Shown piece by piece: positions 5,914 to 6,638 of a stretch of DNA of 6,638 nt (within the stretch, counting starts at the first letter, position 1; the number at the start of each line of letters is the position of its first letter). A program made the translations under genes and the position numbers. This stretch comes from Gemmatimonadota bacterium (GTDB lineage Bacteria > Gemmatimonadota > Gemmatimonadetes > Palauibacterales > Palauibacteraceae): positions 1 through 6,638 of the forward strand of contig JABDQB010000115.1 in NCBI GenBank assembly GCA_013042495.1. The letters are read 5' to 3'. The notes under the pieces are model-generated. The model had not been told where the DNA came from. It was given only the letters and a program-made list of their open reading frames with translations, and searched no databases.

Positions 5914-6582
5914 AATGCCGACCCCGGGACCCATCGTGCTGGAAACCGTCACACTTCGAACGTATGTGCCTTTCGCCGCGGACGGCCTGTTACGCTGAAT
6001 GGCATCCATCAGCGACTCGAAGTTCCGGACGAGCGCGTCAACGCCGAAGCTAACCTTGCCCACGGGGGCGTGAATGATGCCTGTCTTGTCCACCCGGAAC
6101 TCGATTCTTCCGGCTTTCGACTCCTGCACCACACGGGCGACGTCCATGGTGACGGTCCCCGCCTTCGGAGTCGGCATCAGGCCACGCGGCCCCAGGACGC
6201 GCCCGAGCTTGCCCACGTCCTTCATCATGTCGGGGGTCGCTATGGCAACGTCGAATTCGAGCCAGCCGCCCTGGATCTTGTCGACATACTCTGTGCCGAC
6301 GAAATCGGCGCCGGCCTCCTCGGCCTCTCTCGCCTTGTCGCCCTGGGCGATGACGAGAACCCGCACATCCCGACCGGTACCCGCTGGAAGAACCACCGTC
6401 CCACGGACGATCTGGTCGGCGTGCCGCGGATCGACCCCGAGCCGAACGGCGACGTCCACGGTCTCGTCGAACTTGGCATACGCAGTTTCCTTGACGGTCT
6501 CGAGGGCCTGGCGCACTTCGCGCAACTCCTCGAGGCCCACCGTCGCCGTGGCCGCCCGGTATCCCTTGCCGTGCTTCGCCAT
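5893..6582 (-). CDS. rplA: 50S ribosomal protein L1
   Basis: Encodes 229 aa, close to the 234 aa of E. coli L1. L1 binds 23S rRNA helices H76-H78 to form the mobile L1 stalk, which helps move deacylated tRNA out of the E site. In many bacteria it also represses its own operon by binding the mRNA leader before rplK, which is outside this window. Visible family motifs: KFDETVDVAVRLGVDPRHAD (residues 37-56), the L1 signature region with ATPDMMKDVGKLGRVLGPRG (115-134) followed by LMPTPKAGTV, KAGRIEFRVDKTGIIHAPVG (156-175), and the RNA-contacting STMGPG near the C-terminus (215-220). Domain I is made of both ends of the chain and domain II of the middle (about 68-158), as usual. The ATG start is set by the MAK N-terminus, the one-base overlap with the rplK stop, and a purine-rich GAGGGGG inside the rplK end. 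The stop is TAA. Nothing looks truncated. Confidence 0.98.
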   Translation of the reverse strand: MAKHGKGYRAATATVGLEELREVRQALETVKETAYAKFDETVDVAVRLGVDPRHADQIVRGTVVLPAGTGRDVRVLVIAQGDKAREAEEAGADFVGTEYVDKIQGGWLEFDVAIATPDMMKDVGKLGRVLGPRGLMPTPKAGTVTMDVARVVQESKAGRIEFRVDKTGIIHAPVGKVSFGVDALVRNFESLMDAIQRNRPSAAKGTYVRSVTVSSTMGPGVGIDPNPYR

Positions 6583-6638
6583 CAGTCCGCCCCCTCGATT
6601 CCCATGGAGCGGGCCGTGCCGGCGATCATCCGGGCGCC
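6582..6638 (-). CDS. rplK: 50S ribosomal protein L11, C-terminal end only (partial, cut by window edge)
   Basis: The last 18 codons and a TGA stop are visible; the rest lies beyond the window edge. The translated tail contains ARMIAGTARSMGIEGAD, which fits the conserved C-terminal signature of L11 (an IxGTARSMGI core). L11 binds the GTPase-associated region of 23S rRNA and forms the base of the factor-binding stalk together with L10-L12. The stop codon overlaps the rplA start by one base (TGATG), so the two cistrons are probably translationally coupled. The order rplK-rplA is nearly universal in bacteria and supports the call independently. The N-terminal and central RNA-binding parts cannot be assessed. 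Confidence 0.93.
   Translation of the reverse strand, partial: GARMIAGTARSMGIEGAD
6590..6596 (-). promoter_or_regulatory. Shine-Dalgarno-like site for rplA
   Basis: GAGGGGG lies within the last codons of rplK, 7 to 10 nt before the rplA ATG depending on which bases pair. It supports the ATG at 6582. Because it sits inside translated rplK sequence, re-initiation after the overlapping rplK stop is plausible; this is inference. Confidence 0.55.

Overview
This window is a conserved chromosomal core of ribosomal-protein and RNA-polymerase genes, read entirely on the minus strand in the order rplK (only its last 18 codons) - rplA - rplJ - rplL - rpoB. The window ends 28 nt past the rpoB stop, with a Shine-Dalgarno-like AGAGGGG facing out of the window where rpoC normally follows. 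All five genes are intact and in frame apart from the edge-cut rplK. I see no transposon, CRISPR array, tRNA, rRNA, phage or defence gene. The long plus-strand frames are antisense shadows of rpoB.

The DNA is GC-rich (about 60% by eye). The RNA polymerase beta subunit is long (up to 1537 aa against 1342 in E. coli). It has large insertions at the positions of E. coli SI1 and SI2, plus an extra block of about 125 residues near the C-terminus that E. coli lacks. With RRDR wording such as MDQTNPLAELTHKRRLSAL, this argues for a Gram-negative-type lineage and against Actinobacteria or Firmicutes. My guess is Gemmatimonadota or a neighbouring FCB-like phylum. That is recognition only, with low confidence.

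Layout along the transcript (high to low coordinates). rplK and rplA overlap by one base (TGATG). rplA to rplJ is 45 nt, too short for a full classical L10 leader, though a 6-bp stem can form across the rplA stop. rplJ to rplL is 96 nt, with competing hairpins. rplL to rpoB is 212 nt, with three clear stem-loops: one just after the rplL stop, a 51-nt nested structure in the middle, and one just before the rpoB ribosome-binding site. I found no convincing promoter or intrinsic terminator in any spacer.

The genes cooperate as follows. L11 forms the base of the factor-binding (GTPase) stalk, and L10 with L7/L12 multimers forms the stalk itself. L1 forms the opposite, mobile stalk at the E site. 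RpoB is the second-largest RNA polymerase subunit. Co-transcription links ribosome and polymerase synthesis. In well-studied bacteria L1 and L10-L12 feed back on this mRNA, and an attenuator and an RNase III site between rplL and rpoB lower polymerase output relative to L7/L12.

I did not find a new biological system. The items most worth checking are the RpoB C-terminal insertion, the triple 31-residue repeat in the RpoB lobe insertion, and the structured spacers before rplL and rpoB.
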